Source: Hetaerina americana (lineage: Eukaryota > Arthropoda > Insecta > Odonata > Calopterygidae). From it: a stretch of 64,000 nucleotides of DNA. Position numbers and translations under genes: made by a program. Each line of letters opens with the position of its first letter. The first letter of the stretch is position 1. The notes under the pieces are model-generated. The model saw nothing but the letters and a program-made list of their open reading frames with translations. It did not search any database and was not told where the DNA came from. The DNA lies in assembly GCA_022747635.1 (NCBI GenBank), contig JAKTNV010000009.1, positions 26,297,122 through 26,361,121 on the forward strand, in the 5' to 3' direction. Below are positions 45,920-58,510 of this stretch, piece by piece.

Positions 45920-47095
45920 CGACGGTAAACGTAATCATTCGTGAGCGTAAGCGTAATCTTTTTATTTTTTGCCTTTACTCCTTCGTTAAGATTTCCCTCC
46001 GAATTTCTCCCCATCGAGTTAATCAGAGACGGGAAATATTCCATTTGGGAGAGTCGGATGAAATTTCCTTCGGTGGGCATTTTCAGCGGTAGCGTGAACT
46101 GAAACCGGAACTGTTTCCGAATATTCCCGCCGTTCTCCCTCTCATTAAAAACGCATCACATTTGGATATAAGTTGGAATATTTTAGCGGTGATTTTTCTT
46201 CTTTCCGCATATATTTTTCTCGCACGACGGAACATTTGAACCCATGTGATCATAGATTATTTCAAAGTAAAAAATATATATTTTTCCGTGTCGCTCTCTT
46301 TTCGCTCAAAAAAATATATTTCTAGGCCACTTCACTCGGTGTTAATCGATAGCTCGATTTCTAAAGCACGGCACATACTATTCATATCTATATGTTTAAT
46401 CTACATTATTTTGATTTTTATTTTGGAGAATGTTCGAGTACTAGCCATAGGCCTCCGGTTCAGGTACTGCCTCTGTACATTCTAGGGGAAAAACAAACTG
46501 ATTTTTTTATGCCACAGAACTAGTCGAAAAAACCCAAACATCAAGCATCGTTGGTCAGACTACCAGGTGTACTCTTTACCACTTTCAAACTAGTCTTTTG
46601 GTTGTAGAATGCGGTTTGATTTACTTTGATATTTATGCATGTCAAATCAAGCTAATGCATATAAATTAGTACATGTTTTCTTCTCCTGGGCACATCTTAC
46701 CACATTAGCCATCGTCTTGTTTTCAATTCATGTAGTAATGCATTTTGCATAGCAAATCTGCGCGCTCATTTTCCTCACTGATGCATTCATACCCGATGGA
46801 CGTGATAGTAGTTTTGATCAACGCTTGCCGGTATTTTTGAAGCCTTATCTAAAACATTTTAACGCCGCATAAGGTATAATTCGTTTTAATGGGAACTTTA
46901 AAATTAATGCTCCAAGTTTACTTCAACACGATGTAAACGACAGTCATTTTTCCACTACAGTTTAATTTAACACAATCAGCGCTATTTATTCGGGTAAAAA
47001 AATATGTTCGTAGCTTTTATTATTTTGATTTCACAAATTCAAAACGAATGTCAACTGTCATTCCATTTTTTTTACGGGCGAAGAGTGAAATTAAA
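45920..47095. other. AT-rich stretch, no recognised feature
   Basis: No feature is supported. Confidence 0.4.
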
Positions 47096-47099
47096 TTTT

Positions 47100-47900
47100 T
47101 ATCTCTTTCACTTTTGTTTTTAATTGGTATCTTCGTCAGTCCTCAGGTAGATCCATTCTTCCATATTTCATTATGATTCACTGGATCTTCTGCCCTACGT
47201 TTCTCTTTATTTGGCCCACATCTCTCTCCCTTAGTTTTCCCTGTGGGACCTATCCCTCTTTCCCTTCTATGGTATGGTATTCTTTACGAATTCGTTGTGT
47301 CTCAAGGTGTGAAAGTGCGTCTTGATTTTTAGTCTTATTGAGCTCCATATGATCTTCTCTTTACCTCTTCTTCTGCGTGCATCTTCTTTTCTTATTTCAT
47401 CTGTCTTGCAGTATTCAGCATTCGGATCAACGCCAAATTTCGAAAGCTTCCATTCTCCTCTGGTCAATGCCTCTGATCTGTGCAATACCGTACAAATATT
47501 TTCACAAACTGCCTTCTTGTTTGTGGTCGAATTATTTTAGAGTTTCCTTTTCATCAGATTCGACTTCTTATATTGGGGCTATTTCGCTGCTGACTTCAGT
47601 TGAGCTCCTTACATCCCATTTTATAGTACTTCCGAGGTAATGCTTTAACTAGTTTCAATTTCTCTCCTGCTAGAACCTTCAGATATAGCTTAAGATTTTC
47701 CCTCCCTCAAATTAGGATTTTTTCCTTCTTATTTATTTTCACATTATATTGATCTAATACTTGACCCTCTGCATTCGAGAATGCTGGCAAGTTTTCTCAT
47801 TATTTGCTATAACCGGGTGGCATCTGCGAAGTGACTATGTCAATTGCTTCTCCATGGTATCTGAATTGATAATGAACACCTAGTATTCCCAAATACTTAT
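47100..47900 (-). mobile_element. LINE RT-thumb to C-terminal relic
   Basis: From high to low coordinates on minus, the segment ENLPAFSNAEGQVLDQYNVK then INKKEKIL matches the ...L.AF....E..GL.IN.KKTK region after the RT catalytic box. LAGEKLKLVKA matches the EGE.LE.V..F.YLG region. Near 47290 KIKTHFHTLRHNEFVKN matches RLK.FGHI.RHN..VK. The frame changes several times. It could be the 3' part of the same old insertion as 49650-50950, with about 1.7 kb between. Confidence 0.55.
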
Positions 47901-47904
47901 CTCA

Positions 47905-48415
47905 AAAGTTGATTCAATATTCTATATTATAAGTATGACTGATTTTGTAATATATCAAAATTTCATTTTTTTCTCATATTTTAATCTTTTATATGAATAG
48001 AAAAACTTGTTAAGCCCACGCCTGTATTCTGAATATTAAGTTATAGGGAATTAGAAAGAAATTAAGGGTGCAAGTGATTTCGCGAGAATCCAGTACTAGT
48101 TATCATTTTGAAACATTTAGGTCTGCCACTTATTTCCTGTTGTGATCGGCTGTTTGCGGTTCGTCACAGGGATTTAGCGATATCAGCCGAAATCGACTCG
48201 TATTCATACCTGATGGATCGCTTCAATCAATGTGCTTTATTTCTTTAAATTTTGGAAAGGACTTTGACCGATTAAAATGCTAATGCGAAGGGTAGCTAAT
48301 TTCCCTTGCAATAAAAAAGAACTCCCGAATGAAAAAAAACCATAATAAACGGATCGCTGAATCCAATTCCGTAATCCTTGCAGAAAGCAAAAATACAAGG
48401 GATATCTGGGAAGGA
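47905..48415. other. No recognised feature
   Basis: AT-rich, unrecognised. Confidence 0.4.
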
Positions 48416-48419
48416 TAAC

Positions 48420-49070
48420 ACCAAATTTTCTTCACTCTCAGCTTTTCAACCCTCTTCCCGGAATCATAAACTTCCAACTTCCTCCCAACTCTTGCATTCC
48501 CCCCAAACCCTTTCCCCGCCCTCCTTTTAATTAATTCTTAACCCCCCCCAACTCCCTCCAGTTGCTTCCTCCCCTCCAATTCCTCCTCCTTGTTCCGCTG
48601 GATTTACCTTCACCCCTCCCCTTCCTACACCTCCCCTCCCCATAAACCCTATCCCCAGCCCACTCCACGCCACACAGGCACCTCTCAACCGCCCCCGCCA
48701 TGGAGTATACACGCCTTCCTGTTCCGTCATCCGATTCGCATGCCATAATAAAACGAGCCCTTAACATTTGCAACGGCGTGCTTTTCGGGAGTACACCCAC
48801 AATCCCGCATTAGAATTTCAATGGAATCGGTTTGAAGATTGTCGAGAAGGAGTGAGTGCAAAGGAGGGAGGATGCAGGGGTTGCTAAGCGAGAAAGTGGG
48901 TGGGGGCGGGGAGGAAGGAGAGAGAGAAGAGGGAAAGGGAGGGTGCGAGGGTTGGAATGAGAAGCGGTTTCCTTTCAGATGGGAAGGGGGGCGGGGGAGG
49001 GTTCTAGCTGGGGTAATGAAAGAGGTTTGGCGAACGGAGTTACTCGAACACATGCAGAAGATGCAGCTTG
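48420..49070. promoter_or_regulatory. GC-rich patch, pyrimidine then purine
   Basis: C/T-rich on plus to about 48720, then G/A-rich from 48840 to 49030, with a short AT-rich hinge between. Frames on both strands are low-complexity. No gene is recognised. Confidence 0.35.
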
Positions 49071-49074
49071 CTAA

Positions 49075-49645
49075 GTGATGGAATACTTGGCGAAATTGCC
49101 TCTATATCCCATCAACAAGTACGTTATCGTATCCTTCTATTTATCAATTTTGCGAGTGATTCTTTGAAATTTTTTTCAAGGACGTACATGCTGTTCTCTT
49201 TATTCTGGTGCATATTTCTCTCTTAAATGTAATTAATATAGAACTCTTGTTGTGAAAAAAAACTACAGAATTTCATGCCTGAATTTTTATTTCTACTGCA
49301 TCAAAGAGAGGGATGCATGCGTTCGATAAGCTCGTAAGTTTAGCTGTGATACTTGAATGACTGAACGGAAAGCTTGGTTGACTTGTTGGAAAGGATTTCA
49401 TAAGGGATCATTGGGTTCATAAGGGATCATTGGGTGATTTAACGGAAAGCATACTTACGATTGTCCATTGTATGTGGGCTTATGGCTCAGGCTCTGTACT
49501 TTGGTTTAAGGTTCCGGTGTACTTGAATAATCTGGGCGTGTTTGGGAAATTACCCTTTGTGACTTTGTTCAAAAATTTTAACCAACCTTTTATGTTTGGA
49601 TAATTGCTTGGGTAATATTGTCAAAGCTCGTCAATCGATGGTTTT
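49075..49645. other. No gene; contains a 19-bp tandem duplication
   Basis: TTCATAAGGGATCATTGGG occurs twice in immediate succession at 49397-49415 and 49416-49434 with no mismatches, indicating a very recent slippage or repair event. The rest is unrecognised. Confidence 0.7.
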
Positions 49646-49649
49646 GATG

Positions 49650-50950
49650 CGAATACTCTCATAATTATTTTATGTGCTTACATCTTCGCGTCTACATATT
49701 TCTTCCCTTTTACATCGAACGTTTTTCTTCAACACTTTACCCTCGTCAATACTTTACACTTCTCCCATTATTTACCCAAATCCAAAATTTTCCATTTGAC
49801 ACGTACATCCTTGTTCGTTTATTTTCCTCAAAATTTTTCTTGTCAAGATCTTCGACCGTTGGCTTTGAGGTCCTTAGAGCGAATGCTTTTATTTTATCTT
49901 TCTCCTCTCTTTTTTTTAAAGTAAGTACAACAATTTTCTTCTGTGAATTTATTGATTATTATCCAGTCAAACATAATTCACAATACTTTCTATAATTTGG
50001 TTAAGTCTTCTTTTCATGATTCTCATACAATTCGTAGAATTGATTTTGTGGCGTTCTATTTGATGCCTGAATTGAACGCTCTCTCTTTTTACGATCTGCT
50101 TCATTGCATTCTTGAACGGCTTTTTCCCACCCAGCAGTTATTCCAAATGCCTCATTTATTTTAAATATGCACTAAATATTATCTCATCATCTCCTCTTTA
50201 CCTTTACCTTCAATTTGATTTTCACCCTCCTTGTTTCGATTTTTATTGTATTCAAGGGGAGTTTTCCTCCACGTGTCTCGTGGGCTGCTTTTAAATTTCC
50301 GTGTACTAATTTTATTTGCATTAATTCAAATAGTTATTCATTAATGCCTGTTTAGTCTTTCTGTTGCATTCCATTCCTTTTAATCTGATAGCACTAAATG
50401 TCTTCCTACATTCTTTGAGGTATTGCATCTTCTCCTCCAATTAATTATACTGCTTCTTCCGTAATTTAGGACTTTCCCAATTTGGTCACCTCTCTAATGT
50501 GCATTAATATTGGCATGTTTTTCAAAATAAAAATATTTAATAGTCCATTTGGAAGGGAATCCTTGTTATGGTTTCTTTCAATCCTGCTTATTTTCTATTA
50601 TTGATTAATTTCTTGTTTTTTGAACTTAGGTTGGATCACAATGATTCATGATTACAGATCGCTGTCATTATCCGCACTTTGTTATATCTCGAATACTGTT
50701 AAAAATCTATCCAGGAAACTGTAGTCCAGTCCTATCCTGTTTCCTAATATTTCCCAAGTATATCGTCTTCGGCGGTGATTTTCAAATGTGTTTTTTCCAA
50801 CACTCATTTACTTTATCCTCATAATTTCTTGAATCTTTCTCTTTTTTCTTTTCCATTTCTGGATTTATGTATCCAATACTTCTCCTTGTTGGTATTCCGC
50901 TAGAGTGCAAGAAACAGGATATCATTGTCATGTTTTATCACTTCCATGCT
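49650..50950 (-). mobile_element. LINE endonuclease-linker relic
   Basis: On minus, 50830-50690 reads KNTFENHRRRRYTWEILGNR then IGLDYSF. This is the endonuclease signature NT.F..H.RR.YTW..P...R.QIDYI with decay. Lower coordinates give hydrophilic Lys/Glu/Asn-rich frames in changing phases, consistent with the linker before the RT. The linker assignment (49650-50600) is weaker than the endonuclease block. Confidence 0.55.
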
Positions 50951-50954
50951 GCCG

Positions 50955-51850
50955 TTACGGACCTCTTATATTAACTGCCTTTTCTATGTAGGATGTCGTT
51001 GGCTTCAACACCAAATAGATAGATATTCTCTGATAACTTAGTTGATACCTCAAGCGCGATCACTTCTTAAGCTATTTGCTCCAACTTCGGCATTATTCTG
51101 AAATATATCCACAATTATTCTTTTTGATCACAGATCAAGTGTGACTGATCTTGTGGGTTGATGCCATTAACTGTTTCCCACACTCGCTACACTATCTCGG
51201 GTAGTGTTCGCTTGGAAATGCGGTTGGGAAATTATTAACCTCCGAACTATTTTTCTTTCGAGTGTTTTGCATCAGTTTTCTCTTGTATTCCATCTATAGA
51301 TGATAGAATTCAACAAAGAATCGAGCTGAAGAGCTGCTGCTTCTTGAAATAATAATGGAGCAGTTTTTTGTTGTGCTTCCATATTATAGCTACTGAAACC
51401 GTCAAAAAGTCAGTGACAAATCGCTTGCACTTAGACGAGCACCAACTCCCACCACTTTCACTCGTTCGGATTAAAGACTGCTGCTCTCGACATCAAGCTA
51501 TCTGAGGCATTTATGCTAACAGCTTTCCGTCTCCAAGCTCAGCTTATAAACCATTACAGGCTATCGCGATTAACCGTCATCCTTTAGAATAGATCAGCAA
51601 ATACTCCTTGTTCCAACAATTATTCAATTATTGTCCACGTCACGAAACTTCTTAAGCGAATGAAAACATTACCACTTTCTCCGACGTTTTCGGACATCGA
51701 ACCACCGCGGCATCAATCAGGTGCATTTCGCACGATTTCTTAATACCCTCTGTGACCCGCAATCGGAAAGTCACCGAAGAAACTCTGTAGTCTTAATCAA
51801 ATCCCCGGGAACAGTATCTTGCAAAAATATAAAGTATTCAAACTTTGCAT
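50955..51850. other. No recognised feature
   Basis: Balanced composition, no repeat family seen, no recognisable frame. Confidence 0.4.
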
Positions 51851-52462
51851 TTAAGGTAGTCGACCGACAGTTGAGGTAATTTGCACCATTAGGGATTGAT
51901 GGGAAAGGAGGAAGGGTGGAGAGAAATCCGGGGTCGGCATTAGCCTTCTCTTAACGAAAGGCGCCAAAGGGTCCAAAGTCCAACGTTCCACCCAACGCAC
52001 GGCATATTCAGTTTAAATGCGCTCCACAAAGCATCTTAAGTCGGGACCGGGATAACACAGAAAAATATCTGACGTCTCCGGGATTCGAACCCGGACCCTC
52101 TGGGGTAGTAGTAGTTTTTAGGGGAGGCGACCGACAGCTAAGGTCATTTGCGCCATAGGGGATGGACAGGAAAGGATGAAGGGTGGAGAGAAACCCGGCG
52201 TCGGCATTAGCCTACTCTTTACGAAAGGCGCCAAGGGGTCCGCGGCTTAACGTCCCATCCGACGGACGCCGTACTCACTCAAAGTGCCCTCCACAAAGCA
52301 CCTCAAGTAGGGATCGAGATACCTCTGAAAAATATTCAACACCGCCGGGATTTGAACCCGCGCCCTCAGGGTGGGAAGCCAGTACGTTAGCCCCCGCACC
52401 ATCTCGATCCCCCCCTCTGGGTGAGAAGCCAGTGCGCTATCCACCGCACCATCCCGATCCCC
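51851..52462 (-). repeat. tRNA-derived SINE, copy B, split by copy C
   Basis: Copy B comprises 51851-52104 and 52422-52462, interrupted by copy C. Its minus-strand head reads GGGGATCGGGATGGTGCGGT and GGATAGCGCACTGGCTTCTC. A box B-like GGGTTCGAATCCCGG lies on the other side of the interruption. A short ATTTAA is present at both outer flanks and may be its target duplication. Confidence 0.9.
52105..52412 (-). repeat. tRNA-derived SINE, copy C (complete, 308 bp)
   Basis: This copy is inserted within copy B, with a perfect 9-bp target duplication CCCTCTGGG (52096-52104 and 52413-52421). On minus it starts with a tRNA-like head (GGATCGAGATGGTGCGGG, box B-like GGTTCAAATCCCGG). A body follows with GGCGCCTTTCGTAAAGAG, and it ends CCTAAAAACTACTACTAC. 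The head supplies an internal RNA polymerase III promoter. The TAC-repeat tail is presumably the priming site for a partner LINE, which is inference. Confidence 0.95.
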
Positions 52463-52499
52463 TGAATGAATTTAAAAATGATGACATGGTGGTGTATGG

Positions 52500-53700
52500 A
52501 TCTGCAGATATCACTCTATGGAACGGGTTAATCGCGACAGGGTTTCATCACGTGGAGAAGCTGGTTTGCTCGGAAAATCCGTCTTTAAACAACTCCACTC
52601 GTCTCGTCGTGAGGGGTGCCAAATCTTTCCGATGCGTCCTCGGAGACAAACGCCACCGGGCCACCTCGGGCGGTGGTCGACTCCTCCTTAGAGACTCCGT
52701 TGAGGGGAGCAGAGGAAAGTGAGTAGGGAACAGCACCCACGGAAGAGTTGGGAGTAGGGGTGGGTTTAGAGAGGGAGAGATCCCGAAACTGCCGAGCGGA
52801 ACCTCTTTAGCGAATGAAAACCTCCCTCTCTCTCCGCCACCTAAACTCGCGGACTTCAAACTACCCAGCCATCCCTTTTACTATTAAATCCCTCACTCCC
52901 TGCACCCTATCCCCAACGCCCCACCTCCCCGCGAATCCACTTGATAGGTTTTGGCATTAATCCACGCCTCGGGGTGGTGGGAGAAGGGGGAGATCTTGTG
53001 GAGAGAGAGGAAAGAACGTGGTGAATAGGTGGGATAAAGAGATCGGAGCAGGTGGGGGGGGTAGGGGTTTGGGGGGTAAGGTTTACTTCCTCGAGGAATT
53101 CCCATCTTTGAGAGTGGGAGTAGGAGTGGCGGGATCCTGCAGAAAAGTCTACTCGCGGCGCGGGAGGGGGGCGCAGGAGGTGTTGCCGTAACCCTCGTCG
53201 GCCCTTCCCAGTGGAAGACGTATGAGGAGATGGGCTTTTTGAGAGAAACAGCGGATCTAGAAGGAAGAAGTTTTTGGGTTTTTCACTCCATCCAACCCCT
53301 TGCGGCTCAACCCCCTCCCGTACGCCAGCCATCCTCCAACCGGCCCTGCTGGAGTTTCACCCCCACTTCCTACTCCCTCCCCCCCCCCACACTGAGGCAC
53401 AATCCCATCCCCATAACCCCACAAAACTCCTTCGCACCCAACCCACCCGGAGAGACAAGCTCTTTTCGCCAAGCCATCTCATTAATTCCTATACATTTCC
53501 ATCGCAGAGCGCTTTTCTTTCGCTCAAATTTTATTATTTTTTCCTCCTTCCCGCTTCCTCCTCCTCCTCCTTCCTCACTCCCACCAACCCTTCTTCCCCC
53601 TCGGCCACCATTCTTCTTCACGGAAACTCACCCACCCACCCTCTGCGCGGTTTTTTTATTTTAATTTCCTTATTACGACTCCATTTCCGGGTGTGAATGA
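52500..53700. promoter_or_regulatory. GC-rich patch, mixed, purine then pyrimidine
   Basis: 52560-52880 is balanced and CpG-containing. 52970-53220 is purine-rich and 53280-53660 is pyrimidine-rich on plus. Open frames of 130-144 codons in several phases are Pro/Ser-rich and mutually overlapping, so no gene is called. Confidence 0.35.
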
Positions 53701-53704
53701 AAAA

Positions 53705-56295
53705 TGGATGAATATTATTTCGTCTTATTGTTTGTGCGAATTTCGGATGCGTAAGCATTCAAATGTTTATTTTTTTATATTACGGAAAGCGCGAGAGATG
53801 ACGATGTTTTTTTTTCGGGGTAAATAATAATACTCTGCATTATTGCATGTCTTTGTGCCCTCGCCCTCACCCTCCCACGTTGCCGGATCCTCGCTCGTGA
53901 ACCTGGGAAAAGTTCGCAGTGTCCCGGAATTTAATAGCTCCTGTCTCTCGGATTGGCGAATGAAATTCGACCTTATTCTTGTCAAGTCGAATCAGCTGAC
54001 AGCTCTAACCTAGGTAAGCTTTATGTCATGATGCACCAGGCCGTCCACCCACCCGTGAGTTTTCTAAGTGGGCAGTCATTCTTATCCGTAAGAATTATGA
54101 AGCAATGAGCCCTCATTATGTGTTATTCCCAAGCGTATTTCCCACTCCTCAAGATCGGATCCAAACAAAAAAATTCTATCGCTTTAGTGCTTGATTCCAA
54201 GTCATTTTTTAAGATACTTAGGGAGAGATTTTTTTTAGCTGTAAAACCCTTTGAATTTTTTTACTTCTGCCCCTTAATCTAGAACTGTTTAAAGAAACGC
54301 TTTCTACAGTAGGGCCATTTTTTGCGTCAGTCAATACGAGCCTACTTTTTCAGATACATTATTTAATATACAGGTCCTGTAACAACGGTCAATAAGGTGA
54401 TAACGAAATCGCTCGGGGCAATGTCTTTTCAATTCTCGTTGGAACTGAATTATGCTTCTTGATACATCTTGCTTGTAAAACAAATACCGAAAGTCTCCAT
54501 GAAGTAACATTCTGATGCAATGTCAGCACTGTGCATGTCAGAATAGTATTTGCACCTACGCAGCGTTCAATGAAATCAAATATGATTTTCAACTAAACAT
54601 TTTCTTTCGTAGATGTATGGTTAATAGTTTTCAAAATTTGAGAATTTAAGTGTATTTTACGAGTATTTAGTGTTATGAATTATTAAGTTTAAATGAGTTA
54701 TACCTTAGGTGAATTGGAAATACGATAACTGGAAAATAGAGATACCATTCTTTCCTTGACCTTACGATATATTAATTGGTGCATAAATGAAATGGTATCA
54801 TATTTCTTCCTTATATTAATCGGTACATGTATTTTCCAATTTGTTTCAAATATGTTTGTTTTAAAAATATTTTCCTGTCGATGAACGATGCGTTTCATGG
54901 CCATCACTTCCATTAAGCGCATTTGTTATCCCGTCAACTATTAGGCTGATACGCTGAATAGTTTCCAACTTATTTCACGGTGTCAGAAGCAGTGTCTTGA
55001 TACCGAGAGTCCCAGAAAAACTTTGCATGAACTTTGCCTTCTGATTTCTAGTCCCACCGCCTTCAGTTCAGCGCGTGCATACTTTAAATGTTTCAATAGT
55101 TTGTAGAAGTTTCCGATAACCTGAAAGTGGAGCTCAATTCCATTACACTTGTTTGCGCACTAAATTCTCAGCCAGCGAAAATAAAAGACATTTGAATTAT
55201 TCATACTTACACTCACTTAAGTAAACTTTACTCCAGTGAACATTTTTACCCTCATCGTTGTTCGTATATCTCGAAGTTATTCTTCTGAAAATCGTTCCTA
55301 TGATTTTTAACGAGTAATCTGGCGTTAAAGGTTTCGTTGTCTACTCATAAGAAATTTTATACAGTTTTTAATAATTTGTACGTTTTTCGATAGCTTTAAT
55401 TTTTAAATGAGGGAAATGGATAATAGAACGGATAGATTGAAAATGACGTTTTCTTCCTCTTACCGTAGTAGATCAAAAGAGATACGAGCGCAGGCGAGTC
55501 GTTCATAATTAGTATTGGCAGTGTATGTATTTTGTGTATATTTTCATGAATTTCAAATAGGCCCGTCTTTTTGACACACCTCCCGCATGATTCGAATTTA
55601 TCATGTTATTGAATATTCTTGCAGGTACTTACCTTCTTCCGTTTGATATACTTCCTTTCATTGCATGATCAAACCAATGTTTGTGTAGAAGTGTCGGTTT
55701 GAGGGATATTATGCAGATGTAGTCGTAATAATGAAAAATGATTTGGACGGAGAAAGAATTTTTATCATATTGATGGCGCACATTCTGCTTAAACATTTAA
55801 TGTCGTATTACAATTGTATCTAGTCTTGCGCTGGCTTATGCCGCTAATATGTATTGTGGAAATGCTATGAAATCAATTACAAACTAACAGTCATTAAATC
55901 ATTACAGCATTCATACAAGTATATTGATATATTCATTGAAATGACTATTGGGTAGTATATTCCCCACCTTTCATGCCGAAATATTCCAGGACGTCTTCCG
56001 TTTAATTCAATACCCGTCACATTTGGTCTCTCTTAAGGTATTTTTTAAAAAGCACTTCGCGAATTCCACCTTGCGAATTCTTCATGCTAAAGTGTTTTTC
56101 ATGCTTGAAACGAACCACCCATTAATCTGAGTAAGCTCTTAGCTGTTAACATTCGCTCATACATAATCTTTCTCACACCTCGCATGACATTTGAATTTCT
56201 CCATGCCCTCCTGTCTCTGATTAGATTCAACTATCTCACGTCAAAGGTGCCAAAAGTTAATGCATATGCATGATTATTCCGTTTTTTCTACATTT
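53705..56295. other. AT-rich stretch, no recognised feature
   Basis: Nothing beyond scattered short frames is seen. Confidence 0.45.
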
Positions 56296-56299
56296 TTTA

Positions 56300-57015
56300 A
56301 AATAAGCGAAAGGAGGAGGATCGCTAATGATTTCCGGTTCGAGCACCACTTTCCGAGAGGGCCTTCCTCTTTTTTTTCTTTCTCTCTCTCTGTTTCTCCT
56401 CTTAGATCCGTGGGAGTGGCCGTGTTAACATATATTAAACGGACAATCATACGATCTGGCGTGGTGTCACGTGTTGTATCGTCGTATTACTTCAAATCTT
56501 CTGTATCTGGAACAATTTTCTGGCAGCAGGTGTCGGGAATGGGAGCGCGTCGTGCATTTTCCTCCTCCCGACGAAGAGAAATAGCCTCTCTTCCTTCGCT
56601 GCCAACACGTGGGTATACGGATTCGCGCATCTGCTCATCCGCGGTAAAGGAAAAACCTCCCTCTCCCTCTCTCTCTCTCTCTCCCCGTCATTCGCTCACC
56701 TACTCCGCTCCTTTTCCTTTCTTCCCTTCCCCCGTCTCCCCATATCTCCTCTGCTCTCATAGTCGTTTCCCTCCTCTATATTCTTCCCCTCCCTCTCCGC
56801 CCGACCGTGTCCTCTTCACCTCTCTAGAAAAATCTCCTGCCCTTTCCCTCGCATCCCACCGTAATGGCGGCAACGGAGGAATCCAGGAGAGACCACTGGT
56901 GCCTCAGGTTAAGAAGAAAAAATAAATGTGTCTTTGAGCATCACTCATTCCACGTGAGGCATTGCTTCGCGGGATGAAATAAAGAAAAGTGGTCGTCGTA
57001 CTATGAGAGAGAGAG
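56300..57015. promoter_or_regulatory. Pyrimidine-rich patch
   Basis: C/T-rich on plus, especially 56640-56840 with a CTCTCTCT run, ending at a GA-repeat near 57004. A 221-codon frame (56260-56925) is Ser/Pro-rich with no domain and lacks support as a gene. It is the least GC-biased of the long frames, so it is the best of a poor set. Confidence 0.3.
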
Positions 57016-57019
57016 AGAA

Positions 57020-58150
57020 CCCTTAATGCTGCTGCGTAGAAGTGCGCTCTCATTTCAATACTCGCATGGGCAGCTGCGGATGGGTCGGAGGAAAAAGTTG
57101 GTATCTTCGTGACAGTTCGGGTTCGTTCCCTTGCACAGTGTTGTGAGTTGTATGTGAAAATTTCCGAACCACCTGAGGTGATTCGTGGCTCAGTGTTCCT
57201 TGTACAGCCGTGCATCGGGTCAAGGGTAGTCTGGTGTGTAATTACCCCCTATCAGACACCCTGGCGGTGGCTTTCAGGGTACTATGTAAAATTTAAAAAA
57301 TCTAAATGTAAAAAAATCTACGTACATCTCTGATATCCCACCGCACTCTTCATCCGGTGGGCAATAAATTTGCGGAACGAAGCAGTATCCAATGGAATAG
57401 GGGGCGAAATAGGGTGAGCGAAAAGAAAAGAGCGAGCTTCGTTCAAAATTTTATAAAAATGTCTCATTTTTGCACACGTCCTAGCCAAAATCAACCAACC
57501 AAACTTCGGTTTGTATTTAGTTCAACGAATAGAATGATTATTACAGTGAAGAGTAGAGAGGACATCCCAAAATAATCGCAAATCTACCATGGATGCTTCA
57601 CTGTTATTATAACGATATGGCACATGTACCTTTCGTTAAAGATTTGATGATTTTCAAACCTTTCTTCTCCGGTAACTTAGAATAGTCATGAAGGCAAAAA
57701 AATGTCCAGCTGAGAACCTCCGCTCAACTATGGCATCGTAACATTGTTTTTGGTCGGAAGTTGTCCGAAAATGTTTATCTTAACGCACATCCTCCGGGCC
57801 ATTATTTCTTCGATGTGAATTATCAATCCCGAGACAGCATGAGAGTTAAAACTCTTATGATTAGCGATAGGGTAAACCTAAGTGAATTTATCACTTCGCC
57901 ATCATGGCCATCTACATTCTTATACTATCCACTCAAGTTGGATGTTTTTGTTTCCGATTTTTTTCATTTATTTCTCAGTCGTAAATCCACGTTCCTCCGA
58001 TACGTATTGGCTCTTTGGAGACCAATGGACTGCTTACCCCTAACTCAAACACGAGCGCACCTAACGGCCAATGGGTCAAATTAAAAAAAGAAAGCGACAG
58101 AGCGGGAGTAAAAAAATGACAAATGCCGAACGAATAAAAAAGGGAGAGAG
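57020..58150. other. No recognised feature
   Basis: A 107-codon plus frame (57761-58084) of ordinary composition begins with TTG, has no recognisable domain and lies in no visible splice context. Confidence 0.35.
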
Positions 58151-58154
58151 AAAA

Positions 58155-58510
58155 CGGGCCTCGCAAAACGAGTAATTAATTCATCGGAAGTAATTTATCC
58201 ACTTGAAATGTATAGGAACAGCGAGCGGCAAGGGAGGGAGGGGTTGTGGGAGATGAAGGGGGGGAGGGAGGGAGTGACACAGGGGGTATATGGGGGGAGG
58301 GGGGAGGATAGGAAGCGAATAATACGTCGCAGAGAGTGGACCAATACGCCAAATCAGATTTTCCATCTTCATTTTTTTCCTGGGACCATTTTCGTTTCGT
58401 TTTTTTTTTTAATTTTCCCCGCGCTTTTTTTGCGCCCCCTCTCGTTCGTTTGTTTTATAGCCCTTATTACGGCTTTTACCTTTCGGGGCCGCGCGCGGCA
58501 CTAAATATTC
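58155..58510. promoter_or_regulatory. Short purine-rich GC patch
   Basis: 58210-58330 is G/A-rich (GGGGGGAGGGGGGAGG). It is preceded by a GAGTAATTAATTCATC word, a homeodomain-type core, near 58170. It is followed by T-rich then GC-rich GGGGCCGCGCGCGGC near 58484. Confidence 0.25.

Noticed and set aside
56260..56925. 221-codon open frame
   Set aside because: Ser/Pro-rich, within a CT-rich patch, with no motif or splice context.
57761..58084. 107-codon frame of ordinary composition
   Set aside because: No ATG at the start, no recognised domain and no splice signals. Frames of this length are expected by chance in 64 kb on six frames.
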